Shown here: positions 45,156-56,851 of the stretch, piece by piece
Position numbering within the stretch: the stretch's first letter is position 1
How the letters are laid out: every line of letters begins with the position of its first letter
Assembly: GCF_029946505.1 (NCBI RefSeq)
Contig: NZ_JARZHG010000028.1
Span: forward strand, 1 to 64,000
Source of the DNA: Polyangium sp. y55x31
Lineage (GTDB): Bacteria; Myxococcota_A; Polyangia; Polyangiales; Polyangiaceae
Length of the DNA stretch: 64,000 nucleotides
Reading direction: 5' to 3'
Notes under the pieces: generated by a model
Database searches by the model: none
Told to the model about the DNA's origin: nothing
What the model saw: only the letters and a program-made list of their open reading frames with translations
Position numbers and translations under genes: made by a program

Positions 45156-46886
45156 ATGAGCACGTCGACCGCCCGCCGCCCCGATGCCAACCGCCCCTCC
45201 ACCAAGGCCGCGATGACGGGCTCCACGACGCGCACCGCCTCGGCCCCCAAGCCCGCGCGTGGGAGCGCGCCCGGTCGTCGCGGTGCCGCCCCCGTCGCGA
45301 GCGCGCGCCCGGTTCGTCGCAGCGGAACGATCGAGCGCCGGCCGAAGGGCCAGGAGCCCGAGCAAACGCAGGCGCCGGTCGACGACGAGGCGCTCCTCGA
45401 CGACGCGCGTGGCAAGACGCCGAACCCGCCGCTCGCCAAGGAGCCGCTCGCCGCGTCCGACATCGACATCGGCATGCTGGATGACGAAGGCGCGGCCGCG
45501 GAAGAGGCCGCCGCCATCCGCCCGCGGCCCGAGATGCACGATCCGGAGCCGACGACGGCCGAGTTCATCGACCTCGAGTTCACGCCGCTCAGCCGGCCGG
45601 ATTCTCCCCGGACCAACGCCGACCGCGAGCTCAAGGACATCGAGGAGGGCGGCGGTGACTCCATGCTCGCGCGGTATTTCCGCGACATGGCGCTGCACCC
45701 GGTCATGGGCCCCGAGGAGGAGCTCGAGACCGCGCGTGCCGTCGAGCGCACGGAGGTCGATCACTGGGTCGCGTTGCTCTCGTACCTGCCCGCGGCCGAG
45801 TTCGTGCTCGACGCGCTCGCCGAGGACGTGGCGAAGGCCGGCGAGGACGAGGTGAAGGCGCCGCAGATCGAAGAGCTGCAGAAGCTCGTGAAGATCGCGA
45901 AGAAGCAGAAGTACAAGCTCGCGCCCGAGCACGAGAAGGCGTGGGCCCAGCTCACGACCGAGCTCGCCAACGTGATCCGCCTGCCGGACTCCGACCGCCT
46001 CTGGATGTCGCGCGCGAGCAGCATCGCGCGTGATCTCGTGCGCGAGCCGGACTTCGAGGAGGACACGATCGCCGACACGGAGGAAGGCGCGCCGATCCGG
46101 CCGCCGCGTCCGACGCTGCCGATGTCGCCGTCGTACAAGCGTTACCTCGATCGGGTCGAGAAGACGTTCCAGGCCCAGCACGACGCGAAGAACCGGTTCG
46201 TCAAGGCGAACCTCCGTCTCGTCGTGTCGATCGCGCGCCGCTACAACCGCGGTCGGCTCCCGCTGATCGACCTCATTCAGGAGGGCAACATCGGCCTCAT
46301 GAAGGCGGTCGAGCGCTTCGATCACAACCGCGGCTACCGCTTCTCGACGTACGCGTCGTGGTGGATCCGGCACGCGATCAGCCGCGCCCTCGCCGACAAG
46401 GGCCGCGCGGTCCGCATCCCGGTGCACATGCTCGACACGTACAACCGCGTCGCCCGCGCGACCCAGGCGATCATCGCGCGCACGGGTCACGAGCCGACGA
46501 TCGAGGAGCTCGAGAAGGAGACCGGCGTTCCGCGCGAGAAGCTCGACAAGGTGAAGGACTTCTACGCGGAGACCCCGTTCTCCCTCGATCGCCCGGTCGG
46601 CGACGAGGACGGGCGCAAGTTCATCGACTTCCTCCAGGAGGAGAACGCGCTCTCGCCGTTCGATCACCTGGCGAACCGCAAGTGGAGCGACGAGGTCCGT
46701 CGGCTGCTCACGACGCTGACGCCGATCGAGTCGCGCATCATCCGCTGGCGCTTCGGCCTCGACGACGAGGACGAGCTCACGCTCAAGGAGATCGGTGACA
46801 AGTACAACCTGTCGCGCGAGCGCATCCGCCAGCTCCAGGAGCAGGCGCTCGTGAAGATCCGCAAGCAGATGCGCGACTACTACTGA
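45156..46886 (+). CDS. RNA polymerase sigma-70 family factor (RpoD/RpoS-like)
   Basis: 576 residues. A long Ala/Arg/Pro-rich disordered N-terminus (about 1-160) leads to region 1.2 ([18 protein letters not shown]). An acidic spacer follows, then region 2 ([26 protein letters not shown], and [18 protein letters not shown] for 2.3-2.4), region 3 ([12 protein letters not shown]) and region 4 ([24 protein letters not shown]). Group 1 factors usually read [20 protein letters not shown] plus PLIDLIQEG looks more like a group 2 factor. It may be a SigB/SigC/SigD-type factor rather than the housekeeping SigA. ATG 45156 has a GAAGAG box; GTG 45120 is an alternative. Confidence 0.92.
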   Translation: MSTSTARRPDANRPSTKAAMTGSTTRTASAPKPARGSAPGRRGAAPVASARPVRRSGTIERRPKGQEPEQTQAPVDDEALLDDARGKTPNPPLAKEPLAASDIDIGMLDDEGAAAEEAAAIRPRPEMHDPEPTTAEFIDLEFTPLSRPDSPRTNADRELKDIEEGGGDSMLARYFRDMALHPVMGPEEELETARAVERTEVDHWVALLSYLPAAEFVLDALAEDVAKAGEDEVKAPQIEELQKLVKIAKKQKYKLAPEHEKAWAQLTTELANVIRLPDSDRLWMSRASSIARDLVREPDFEEDTIADTEEGAPIRPPRPTLPMSPSYKRYLDRVEKTFQAQHDAKNRFVKANLRLVVSIARRYNRGRLPLIDLIQEGNIGLMKAVERFDHNRGYRFSTYASWWIRHAISRALADKGRAVRIPVHMLDTYNRVARATQAIIARTGHEPTIEELEKETGVPREKLDKVKDFYAETPFSLDRPVGDEDGRKFIDFLQEENALSPFDHLANRKWSDEVRRLLTTLTPIESRIIRWRFGLDDEDELTLKEIGDKYNLSRERIRQLQEQALVKIRKQMRDYY

Positions 46887-46927
46887 GGTTCGGCGGGGCA
46901 CAACCCCGCAGACTTCACCCCACCCTG

Positions 46928-46965
46928 GGCCACGCGGAAAAACACTCCGCGTGGCCTTCGGCTTT
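46928..46965 (+). terminator. Intrinsic terminator after the sigma-factor gene
   Basis: GGCCACGCGGA (46928-46938) pairs with TCCGCGTGGCC (46946-46956), with a 7-nt A-rich loop, followed by TTCGGCTTT. It ends the plus-strand sigma gene ahead of the convergent dacB. Confidence 0.75.
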
Positions 46966-46972
46966 CAGGGGG

Positions 46973-46992
46973 GTATGACATTCTTGTCATAC
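46973..46992. promoter_or_regulatory. 20-nt perfect palindrome between convergent genes
   Basis: GTATGACA (46973-46980) and TGTCATAC (46985-46992) are perfect arms around TTCT. Its 40% GC is much lower than the surroundings. It has operator-like symmetry but lies between 3' ends, so it may instead be part of a bidirectional terminator. Confidence 0.4.
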
Positions 46993-47038
46993 ACGCACGG
47001 GCACGGCGTGCGCGATCTGAGCAAGGCATGCTCTCGAG

Positions 47039-48556
47039 CTAACGGTCCTTCCAGAGGGCGCGCGCGGCCGCCTCGACGACCTTGTCGATCGAGCCGCGGG
47101 CCTGGCCGACCTTGTCGGGAATGCCGTTCACGTAGATGGAGAACGCGAGCGGCGCGCGGCCCGGAGGACCGAGCACGTAACCGGAGAGCGCGGCGACGGC
47201 GTTCAAGGTGCCGGTCTTGGCGCGGACGATGCCGCGATCGCCGAGGTTCTTGAAGCGCCCGCGCAGCGTGCCGTCGACGCCGCCGACGGCGAGGTGCGCG
47301 AGGAACTCGGGGCCCATGGTCACGTCGCGATACGCGGCGCGGAGGAGCGAGGTGGTGCCGAGGGGCGTGATGCGGTTCGCGTCGAAGAGGCCCGAGCCGT
47401 TTTTCACGACCATCCCCTCCTCGAATGCGCCGATGTCCTTGAGGTAGCCGGTGATGACCTCGGCCGCGCCTTCCGCGGTGCCGGGGCGAGCCTTCTTCTC
47501 GGCGCCGACGGCCTTGAAGATCATCTCGGCGTAGAAGTTGTCGCTGTCCTTTCCGAGGAGCGCGAGGAGCTCGCCGAGCGGGCGGGATCGATGCGACGCG
47601 AGCAGGCGCTTCTCCTTGGCGCCGCCGAGCTTCACGGGCCCCTCGACCTCGATGCCCGCCGATGCGAGGACCGCGCGCAGCGCATAGCCCGGCACGAGGC
47701 GTGGATCGTCGAGGCGCCGCCGAACACGCACGACACGCGCGTTCTCGGGCAGGTGTCCGCCCACGCGCGCGACGAGACGATCACCCTTCGGCGTGAGCTC
47801 GAGCGTGATCTTCTCCGGATCGCCTTTCTTCGTCGTCCGCACCGTGCCCACGACGTCGACGAAGCCGAGCGGATCGACGCGCACCTGCGCATCTTTGCCC
47901 TTCTCCGCCGCGCGCACCGAGAGCGTCACCGTGTTCTCGTCGAGCGCGACCGCGGAGACAGGCGCGCGGAACGGCGCCCACTCGTTCGGCTGCTCCTCGA
48001 ACGCCGGCGGCACGAAGCGCTCGTCGAAGTAACTCTGGTCGACGGCGATCGCGCCGACGCGACGCACGCCTGCGGTCACGAGCTCACGCACCATCGGCCA
48101 GAGGTTCCCGGCGTCGAGCGACGGATCGCCCTGCCCGCGCAGGACGAGCTCCGGCACGCGATCGCCGTCGAGCTTGCCGTAGAGCCCCGTCACGAAGCGA
48201 TGCCCCGGCCCGAGCAGGCGCAGCGCGGCGGCGGCCGTGACGAGCTTCGCGTTCGAGGCCGGGTTGAAGGCCGCGTGCCCCTCACGCGCGGCGACAGTCT
48301 CCCCCGTTCCCACGTCGACGAGCGCGACGCCGACGGATCCGCCCCAGCCCTTCACGTCCGCCGCGAGCTTCTCGATCGCTTGCAGGATCGGCCCTGCCTC
48401 GATCGACGCGCGGGGGCGCGCGGGTGCCTCGGCGCTCGGCCGATCCGCAGGCGCCGGGGTCGCGGTGGGCGTCGGGACCTCCGAGCGCGCCGAGGCGGTG
48501 AAGGCGAGGAGCGCGAGGCCGGCAAGCGTGGGGCGGAGACGGCTGCCTTGGTGCAT
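47039..48556 (-). CDS. dacB: D-alanyl-D-alanine carboxypeptidase/endopeptidase (PBP4 class)
   Basis: Class C low-molecular-weight penicillin-binding protein that trims peptidoglycan in the periplasm. Signal peptide (LALLAFTASARS), then a Pro/Ala linker. The active-site triads are SxxK at FNPASNAKLV (Ser101-Lys104), SxN at KDSDNFYAEM, and KTG at VRAKTGTLNAVAALSGYV. A large insert between SxxK and SxN is typical of PBP4. The 505-residue length fits. It is monocistronic on the minus strand and convergent with the sigma gene. Confidence 0.95.
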   Translation of the reverse strand: MHQGSRLRPTLAGLALLAFTASARSEVPTPTATPAPADRPSAEAPARPRASIEAGPILQAIEKLAADVKGWGGSVGVALVDVGTGETVAAREGHAAFNPASNAKLVTAAAALRLLGPGHRFVTGLYGKLDGDRVPELVLRGQGDPSLDAGNLWPMVRELVTAGVRRVGAIAVDQSYFDERFVPPAFEEQPNEWAPFRAPVSAVALDENTVTLSVRAAEKGKDAQVRVDPLGFVDVVGTVRTTKKGDPEKITLELTPKGDRLVARVGGHLPENARVVRVRRRLDDPRLVPGYALRAVLASAGIEVEGPVKLGGAKEKRLLASHRSRPLGELLALLGKDSDNFYAEMIFKAVGAEKKARPGTAEGAAEVITGYLKDIGAFEEGMVVKNGSGLFDANRITPLGTTSLLRAAYRDVTMGPEFLAHLAVGGVDGTLRGRFKNLGDRGIVRAKTGTLNAVAALSGYVLGPPGRAPLAFSIYVNGIPDKVGQARGSIDKVVEAAARALWKDR

Positions 48557-48649
48557 GGGAGGTTCCTACAACGTCCGGGTCGGGAGCGCGCATCCGACGA
48601 GGGCAGAGGTGGGCTTTCATTGTGCGGAGAGCGCGAGACCTTGCTAGGG

Positions 48650-48664
48650 TCGAGTCAAACTCGA
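48650..48664 (+). repeat. Short inverted repeat before a lipoprotein gene
   Basis: TCGAGT-CAA-ACTCGA lies 27 nt ahead of the GTG at 48691. It could be a small operator or leader hairpin; nothing more can be said. Confidence 0.35.
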
Positions 48665-48690
48665 TCCTCTCTTTGGGACCGGAGAAGACC

Positions 48691-49224
48691 GTGGCTCTTC
48701 GCACCTCGACCTCGCACATCACCCTGGGGCTCTCGATCTCCATCCTGCTCGTGGCCTGCGGCGGCGCTCAGCCGAAGCAGGCCGGCGACGACTCCACCTG
48801 GGAAAAGCCGCCGGCAAAGACGACCGACGAGAGCAGCGCGAAGAGCGAGGCGCCGGCCGGTGACACCGGCGAGGACACGAAGTGGACCGGCGCGGCCGAG
48901 CCGGCGAAGCTCAACGAGGATCAGATCAAGCAGATGGAGATCGCGCTGAAGCGTGGCCAGACGAAGGCCGCGAACTGCGCGACCGTCGTCGAGAACGGCC
49001 CGACGGGCGAAGGCCCGGTGTCGGTCACGTTCGACGGCAAGATCGGCAAGATCACCGACGTCGAGGTCGGCGCGCCGTTCGCGGGCACGCCGGTCGAGCA
49101 GTGCATCAAGCGCTCGTTCATCGGCGAGTACTGCCTGCCGTTCGAGGGGGATCCGAAGGTCGTGCAGTACAAGGTGAACCTGCCCGCGAAGGCCGCCGCG
49201 GCGACGCCGCCGAAGAAGAAGTGA
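48691..49224 (+). CDS. Small lipoprotein, unknown function
   Basis: 177 residues. The GTG start at 48691 has a GGAG box 8-10 nt upstream. The signal ends at the lipobox LLVACGG (about Cys24), followed by a charged Ala/Asp/Lys linker. A C-terminal domain (about 75-165) has GQTKAANCATVVENGPTGEG, VSVTFDGKIGKITDVEVG and CIKRSFIGEYCLPFEG. Its two Cys could pair. The domain resembles the TonB-C/AgmX-like Cys-containing domains that myxobacteria carry in outer-membrane lipoproteins, but I hold this only as an inference. It is followed 8 nt later by another envelope gene. Confidence 0.78.
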   Translation: MALRTSTSHITLGLSISILLVACGGAQPKQAGDDSTWEKPPAKTTDESSAKSEAPAGDTGEDTKWTGAAEPAKLNEDQIKQMEIALKRGQTKAANCATVVENGPTGEGPVSVTFDGKIGKITDVEVGAPFAGTPVEQCIKRSFIGEYCLPFEGDPKVVQYKVNLPAKAAAATPPKKK

Positions 49225-49232
49225 AGAGCGGA

Positions 49233-49727
49233 ATGAAGCGCGCCTCGATCCTCGTCACGCTCGCGCTCTTGCTCGGCTCTTCGCAGAGCTTCGCGGAGGA
49301 GACCGAAGAAGCTCCGGCGCCGCGGTATCCGCCGTCGTCGGTGCGGCCGAAGCTCATCGGCGGCGGGCTCGCGATCACGGCGATCGCCTACGGCGTCGGC
49401 TTCGTGGCCGCGACGAGCTGGCCGGATGCGCCGGGCGCGGAGTCGCTCAAGATCCCGGTCGTGGGTCCGTGGATGGCGATCGCCGAGAACAAGTGTGGTG
49501 ATCCCACGGCGACCGACTGTTCGGGATCGATCTGGATACGCGGGCTTTTGACGGGCCTCGGCGGCCTCGCGCAGCTCGGCGGGCTCGGCCTCGTCGCCGA
49601 GGCGATCATCATGAAGACCGAGGCGGTCGCGCCGAAACCCGCGGAGGCGGAGCAGAGCGCGTTCATCATGCCGGTGCCGATCGTGGCGCCGAACATGACC
49701 GGGCTCGGGCTCGTCGGCAGGTTCTAG
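49233..49727 (+). CDS. Small secreted protein with hydrophobic helices
   Basis: 164 residues; ATG 49233 follows a GAAGAG box. A signal peptide (ILVTLALLLGSSQSFA) is followed by a short acidic/Pro linker, two or three Gly-rich hydrophobic stretches (LIGGGLAITAIAYGVGFVAA and LLTGLGGLAQLGGLGLVAEA) and a conserved-looking Cys pair (ENKCGDPTATDCSG). No domain that I recognise. It probably forms a two-gene unit with the upstream lipoprotein. Its last four bases overlap the convergent FAH-family gene. Confidence 0.72.
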   Translation: MKRASILVTLALLLGSSQSFAEETEEAPAPRYPPSSVRPKLIGGGLAITAIAYGVGFVAATSWPDAPGAESLKIPVVGPWMAIAENKCGDPTATDCSGSIWIRGLLTGLGGLAQLGGLGLVAEAIIMKTEAVAPKPAEAEQSAFIMPVPIVAPNMTGLGLVGRF

Positions 49728-50626
49728 CTCTTCACGCGGCGATACGGCGGCGGCTCGGGTCCGAGCACAGGCCGCGCAGCGATCTTTCCGAGACGATCGA
49801 CGGCGACCTCGAGCGTCGCGCCGAACGCGAGGCCGAGACGTCGCGCAGCATCGCTGCCGCCTTCGATCGGTGGAGCACCAACGATGTCGCCCGGCAGCAG
49901 CGTGACGTGGCGGCTGACGAAGGCGAGCGACTCCGCGAAGGAGAGCGCAGGCGCGGCGGGTCGCGCGAGCTCTTCGATCACGCTGCCCACGCGCAGGCGT
50001 ACGCGCGCTTCGTCGAGCGAGCCGGCTTCGTCTTTCGTGACCAGCACGGGACCGAGCGTCGCGGCGAAGTCACGCGCGCGAAGTCGTCCGCTCGTTCGTT
50101 CGTGCTCACGCGCGACCCAGCCGAGGAGGATCGTGAAGCCGAGGATGGCGCGCTCGGCTTCTTCGATCGTCGCGGCGCGGAGCTCGTCGCCGAGCAGCAC
50201 CGCGATCGAGATCTCGACGTCGGGCCGCGGCTCGTTCGGCGGGAAGGGGACGGATTCTTGGTGCCCCAACAATCCACGCGGGTTGCCGAGGTGGTAACGA
50301 GGTTCTTCGCCGTCGGGCGTATCGACGAGCTGCACGAGGAGCGCGCGTTCCGGCAGGCACGGCGGGAGCCAGAGCAGCTCGTCGGGCCAGAGCCTCGCCT
50401 CGGTGGGACGCTCGCCCGCGCAGAGGCCATCGTCCAGGACGTCGAGGCCTGCACCACCGACGGAGAAGACGCGCGCGAAAAAATCTTCGGCGGTGGACGA
50501 ACCCTCGTCGAGCAGCGGCCCTTCGCGCCTTCGCTCGAGCTCGGCGACGTCGTAGACGCAGCCGTCTCGCTCGAGCGCGATCCGCGGCACCGGTGACGGC
50601 GGAAGGAGGACACGGGCAAGACGCAT
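49724..50626 (-). CDS. Fumarylacetoacetate hydrolase-family protein
   Basis: 300 residues. The FAH fold is seen as RPDVEISIAVLLGDE (acidic metal-binding part), AILGFTILLGWVAREHE, RARDFAATLGPVLVTKDE and LLPGDIVGAPPIEGGS. The spacing of acidic ligands is roughly that of the family, but several typical residues (NDVSARD, GTPxG) differ, so the reaction is uncertain; it may be a divergent hydrolase or isomerase for aromatic or sugar-acid intermediates. It stands alone on the minus strand. It overlaps the previous gene by 4 bp. A GGTTCGTCC motif at 50495 encodes Gly-Ser-Ser. Confidence 0.78.
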   Translation of the reverse strand: MRLARVLLPPSPVPRIALERDGCVYDVAELERRREGPLLDEGSSTAEDFFARVFSVGGAGLDVLDDGLCAGERPTEARLWPDELLWLPPCLPERALLVQLVDTPDGEEPRYHLGNPRGLLGHQESVPFPPNEPRPDVEISIAVLLGDELRAATIEEAERAILGFTILLGWVAREHERTSGRLRARDFAATLGPVLVTKDEAGSLDEARVRLRVGSVIEELARPAAPALSFAESLAFVSRHVTLLPGDIVGAPPIEGGSDAARRLGLAFGATLEVAVDRLGKIAARPVLGPEPPPYRRVKS

Positions 50627-53603
<2,977 letters not shown>

Positions 53604-53754
53604 ACGCGCTCTTCAGCCGTCCCCCTGCGTCCCGTCACGATTCGGTCATGCGAGAGCGTGGCTCGCCGGATGCACGCGTGACGCGTGGTGCAACGCGTCG
53701 CGCGTCATCGTTTGGCGCGGTGCGCACGACGCGCGCGGGAGCAAGGAGGATCGC

Positions 53755-54384
53755 GTGAAGGTGCGAGAGATCATGAGCGCGCCCGTCAGCACGCTCGAGC
53801 TCGGCGACAACATCCTGTTCGCGGAGGAGCTCATGACCGTCGAGCGCGTACGTCACCTGCCCGTGCTGGATGGCGACGTGCTCGTGGGCCTGCTGTCGCA
53901 CCGCGACCTCCTGGCCGCCACGGGCCGCGTCCTCGACAAGCTGCCGGCGGACGACATGGCCGAGGCGAAGCGCAAGACGTGCGTGCGCCACGTGATGCGT
54001 GGGTCGGTCGATACGATCGGGCCTGAGGACGATGCGGCGGACGCAGCCGACATCATGCTCACGCAAAAGATCGGCTGCTTGCCCGTGGTGGACGAAGGCC
54101 ACCGGCTGCTCGGCATCGTGACCGATTCGGACTTCGTGACGATGGCGCGTGACGCGCTGCGCGCAGGAAAGATCACGCAGGCCGCGAAGCTGCCAGTGGT
54201 GCGCGCGCCCGCGACGACGAGGCCGAGGCCGAAGGTCGCAGCGTCGGCGACGTCCGCGCGAGGGGTGAAGACGATCGCTTCGAAGAAGGGGACGGCGACG
54301 AAGATCGTTCCGAAGATCTCGACGAAGGCGCGCGTGCGAAAAGGCGCTGCGACGAGGAAGGCGCCGACGCGGCGAAGCGCGTGA
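53755..54384 (+). CDS. CBS-domain pair protein with Lys/Arg/Ala-rich tail
   Basis: 209 residues. The GTG at 53755 has a perfect AGGAGG box 5 nt upstream. Two CBS repeats fill residues 1-130 (KVREIMSAPVSTLELGDN and HVMRGSVDTIGPEDDAADAAD; CLPVVDEGHRLLGIVTDSDF), a fold that binds adenosine nucleotides and senses energy state. From about residue 140 the chain turns into a basic tail, rich in Ala, Lys, Thr and Arg, resembling histone H1-like or AlgP-type DNA-binding tails. The partner is unknown. The upstream frame to 53470 has no start with a site. Confidence 0.88.
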   Translation: MKVREIMSAPVSTLELGDNILFAEELMTVERVRHLPVLDGDVLVGLLSHRDLLAATGRVLDKLPADDMAEAKRKTCVRHVMRGSVDTIGPEDDAADAADIMLTQKIGCLPVVDEGHRLLGIVTDSDFVTMARDALRAGKITQAAKLPVVRAPATTRPRPKVAASATSARGVKTIASKKGTATKIVPKISTKARVRKGAATRKAPTRRSA

Positions 54385-54390
54385 CGATGC

Positions 54391-55317
54391 TCAAAGCGTG
54401 ACGACGTCGATGGGCGGGCCCGCGGAGACCGTAACCTCCGAGGCGCGCAGCACGTCGCCGTCGAGCACGTAGGGACCTTCGGGGGAAAAACGCACGACGA
54501 ACGAACGCGCGAGGTCGTCGAAGGAGCCCGCGCCGCCGATGGACTTGCCGAGTAGGACGAGCGGCGCGCGCGGGCCGAGCGAGCGTGGAGGCAGAGGGCT
54601 CGCGACGAGGTGCGGGCGATGGAGGTCCTCGCCCGCGCGGTAGTTCACGCGCATGCCGATGCCGAGGTCACGCACGACCGAAGCGCACACGAGCGACCAG
54701 CGATCGGAGGCGAGGCGACGGCCGTCGACCTCGATCGTGCACGGCATGGGCGTGAGCACTTGCTGTGCATACGGACCGTCGACGAACGACTCGACGAAGA
54801 TCCGGCCGGCGATCCGAGCCGCGCCGCCGTAGCCGCGCGCGCCGTCCGCGTAGTAGAGGTCGAAGAACCGCGCGACGAGGCCGGTGCCGAAGATGAAGCC
54901 GATGCGCTCGTTCGCCGCGCCCTCGCGCACCCGCAGCGTGGCCCTGCGGCGCGATGCGAGCGTGCGAGCCGCGAAGATCCGCGCGAGCAGCCGCGTGGGA
55001 TCCCCCTGCATGCCGAAGTTCCGCGCGACAGTGGCGACCGTGCCGCCGGGCAGGAGCGCGAGGCGCGGGAGCGAGGCCTCGCCGAAGGCACGCGCGAGCG
55101 CCGTGACACCGGCCATGAAGCTGCCGTCGCCGCCGGAGAGGATCACGAGGTCCGTGCCGCGTGCGGCGATCCGCGCGCAGACGGCGTCGAGCTCGTCGAC
55201 GCGGGAGGTGGGGTGAACCTCGGCGACGCCCGCCGAGACGCGCCTCACCTCGTCGAGGAGCGAGGGCCTTCGTCGGTAGAGGCGCGCCGTGATGTTGGCG
55301 ATGACGTCGAAACGCAT
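54391..55317 (-). CDS. Diacylglycerol/lipid kinase family protein
   Basis: 308 residues with the DAGK catalytic fold: ILSGGDGSFMAGVTAL (nucleotide loop GGDGS), LLPGGTVATVARNFGM and a Gly-rich segment near ADGARGYGGA. It should phosphorylate a lipid such as diacylglycerol or sphingosine-like bases with ATP; the substrate is not known. It is divergent from the HEAT lipoprotein (190-nt spacer) and converges on the CBS gene. Confidence 0.88.
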   Translation of the reverse strand: MRFDVIANITARLYRRRPSLLDEVRRVSAGVAEVHPTSRVDELDAVCARIAARGTDLVILSGGDGSFMAGVTALARAFGEASLPRLALLPGGTVATVARNFGMQGDPTRLLARIFAARTLASRRRATLRVREGAANERIGFIFGTGLVARFFDLYYADGARGYGGAARIAGRIFVESFVDGPYAQQVLTPMPCTIEVDGRRLASDRWSLVCASVVRDLGIGMRVNYRAGEDLHRPHLVASPLPPRSLGPRAPLVLLGKSIGGAGSFDDLARSFVVRFSPEGPYVLDGDVLRASEVTVSAGPPIDVVTL

Positions 55318-55507
55318 GAAAAAAAGGTCCGCAGCAACGCCGGGGCCTGTAGGGGAGCGGACGCGATGGGCGTGATCGGGAGGCCAAAGAGCCGCCCGAG
55401 CCGCGCAGGGTGACGCACCGGAGGCCCGGGGGAAAGGGCCGAACGCGCGCGGACACGGAAGGCTTTGCGAGACGGGTCGAGGTCAGGTAGCTCGAAAGGA
55501 ACGCCCG

Positions 55508-56839
55508 ATGATCGCTCGTCGCACGAAATTCCCGCGCGCCCTTGGAAGTCTCCTCGTCCTCGCTCTCACCGCAGGCTGCGGCGGAGGCCCCGCGCTGCGC
55601 GCCGCAGAGCAAGGGGATCTCGGCGGGGCGCGGCGCGCGCTCGCGAGCGGCTCCGCGCAGCAGGCCGTCGACGAGGCCGAGGCGCGTCGCATCGCGCGCG
55701 TGGTGCTCGAACAAGAGGTGAAGGCCGCGAAGGGGGACGCGGGCGTGAGCAAGCTGAAGGAGCTGCCGTCGTGCGCCGAAGGGCTCGACGAGGTGCTCGA
55801 AGCGCGCGCCGCAGGCAGCGACGAGGTCGCGGCGATCGCAGCGCTCATCCGCTTCGATGCGCGCCTCTGGGATCGAGACGATCTCGCGGAGGCGGCGCGC
55901 TCGGCACGCGCGTCGAAGGACGCGTCGACCGCGTGGCGCGCGGTGGAGGCGCGTGGGCTCGTCGCGTACGCGGACGGCCCGCAGCGGAGGAGCTTGTTCT
56001 CCGACGGAGATCAAGCCGTGCGCCTGGCCGCGCTCAAGGCCTCGTTCGACGCGTTCGATCCGAACGACACCGAGGCGCTGCTCGAAGCGGCGCGGCTCGA
56101 TCCGCATCCGCCCGCGCGTCTGCAGGCGATCGACGCAGTCGGCAACCTCGGCGGCGAGCGCGTCGTGCTCGCGCTAAAGGATCTCTTCGTGAAGGCCGAC
56201 GAAGACGAGCGGGTCGCGATCGTCGGCGCGTGGTCCTCGGCGCGCGCGATCGACGCGGGCGGGCGCGCGCAGCTCGTGCGCGTGTCGCAGGTCGAACGAG
56301 GTTTGCCGCAGATCGCGGCGGCGGGCGTGCTCGTCCGTCAGCCGGGGCCGGGCGTGGAGGACGCCGCGGGCGTGCTCGCGCGGGCGATCGAGACGGGCTC
56401 GACGCGCGAGCGGGTGTTCGCGATCCACGCGGCGACGCTCGACACGAAGGGCGTGCGCGAGGCGCTCGTGAAGGCGCGGAGCGACGCGGATGAGGACGTC
56501 GCGATCGCGGCGCTCGGCCGCGGCCTGGAGATGGCGCCTGCCGAAGGTGAAGGCGCCAAGCCCAAGGAGCGCGCGGAGATCACGCAGAAGCTCCTCGGCG
56601 TCGCCAAGGGCAAGGGCATGCGCGCGTTGCTCGCGAAGGCGGCGCTCGCGCGTGCGGGCGCGCGTGAGGTGCTCCCGCTCCTCACGGAGGACGCGCGCTC
56701 GACGAGCGAGCAAGCGCGCAAGGTCGCGGGCACGTCGCTCGTGGCGCTCGGCGAGCTCGGGCGCGCGGCGCTCCTCGCGGTCGACGCCGACCCGCGCGTT
56801 CGCACGGGCGTCGCGTGCGCGATGCTCCGCGCGAAGTAG
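55508..56839 (+). CDS. HEAT-repeat lipoprotein
   Basis: 443 residues. An AAGGA site 7 nt before the ATG fixes the start. The lipobox LTAGC (about Cys23) makes it an anchored periplasmic or outer-membrane protein. The rest is alpha-helical with HEAT-like repeats (AVRLAALKASFDAFDPND, ARLQAIDAVGNLGGERVVLAL, RVFAIHAATLDTKGVREAL, EQARKVAGTSLVALGELG). HEAT arrays act as protein-binding scaffolds; no catalytic motif is seen. It converges with the outer-membrane gene. Confidence 0.82.
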   Translation: MIARRTKFPRALGSLLVLALTAGCGGGPALRAAEQGDLGGARRALASGSAQQAVDEAEARRIARVVLEQEVKAAKGDAGVSKLKELPSCAEGLDEVLEARAAGSDEVAAIAALIRFDARLWDRDDLAEAARSARASKDASTAWRAVEARGLVAYADGPQRRSLFSDGDQAVRLAALKASFDAFDPNDTEALLEAARLDPHPPARLQAIDAVGNLGGERVVLALKDLFVKADEDERVAIVGAWSSARAIDAGGRAQLVRVSQVERGLPQIAAAGVLVRQPGPGVEDAAGVLARAIETGSTRERVFAIHAATLDTKGVREALVKARSDADEDVAIAALGRGLEMAPAEGEGAKPKERAEITQKLLGVAKGKGMRALLAKAALARAGAREVLPLLTEDARSTSEQARKVAGTSLVALGELGRAALLAVDADPRVRTGVACAMLRAK

Positions 56840-56851
56840 CGGTTTGCCCGC

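Noticed and set aside
46951-47253. Plus-strand open frame after the sigma gene
   Set aside because: It starts within a terminator hairpin and runs antisense to dacB.
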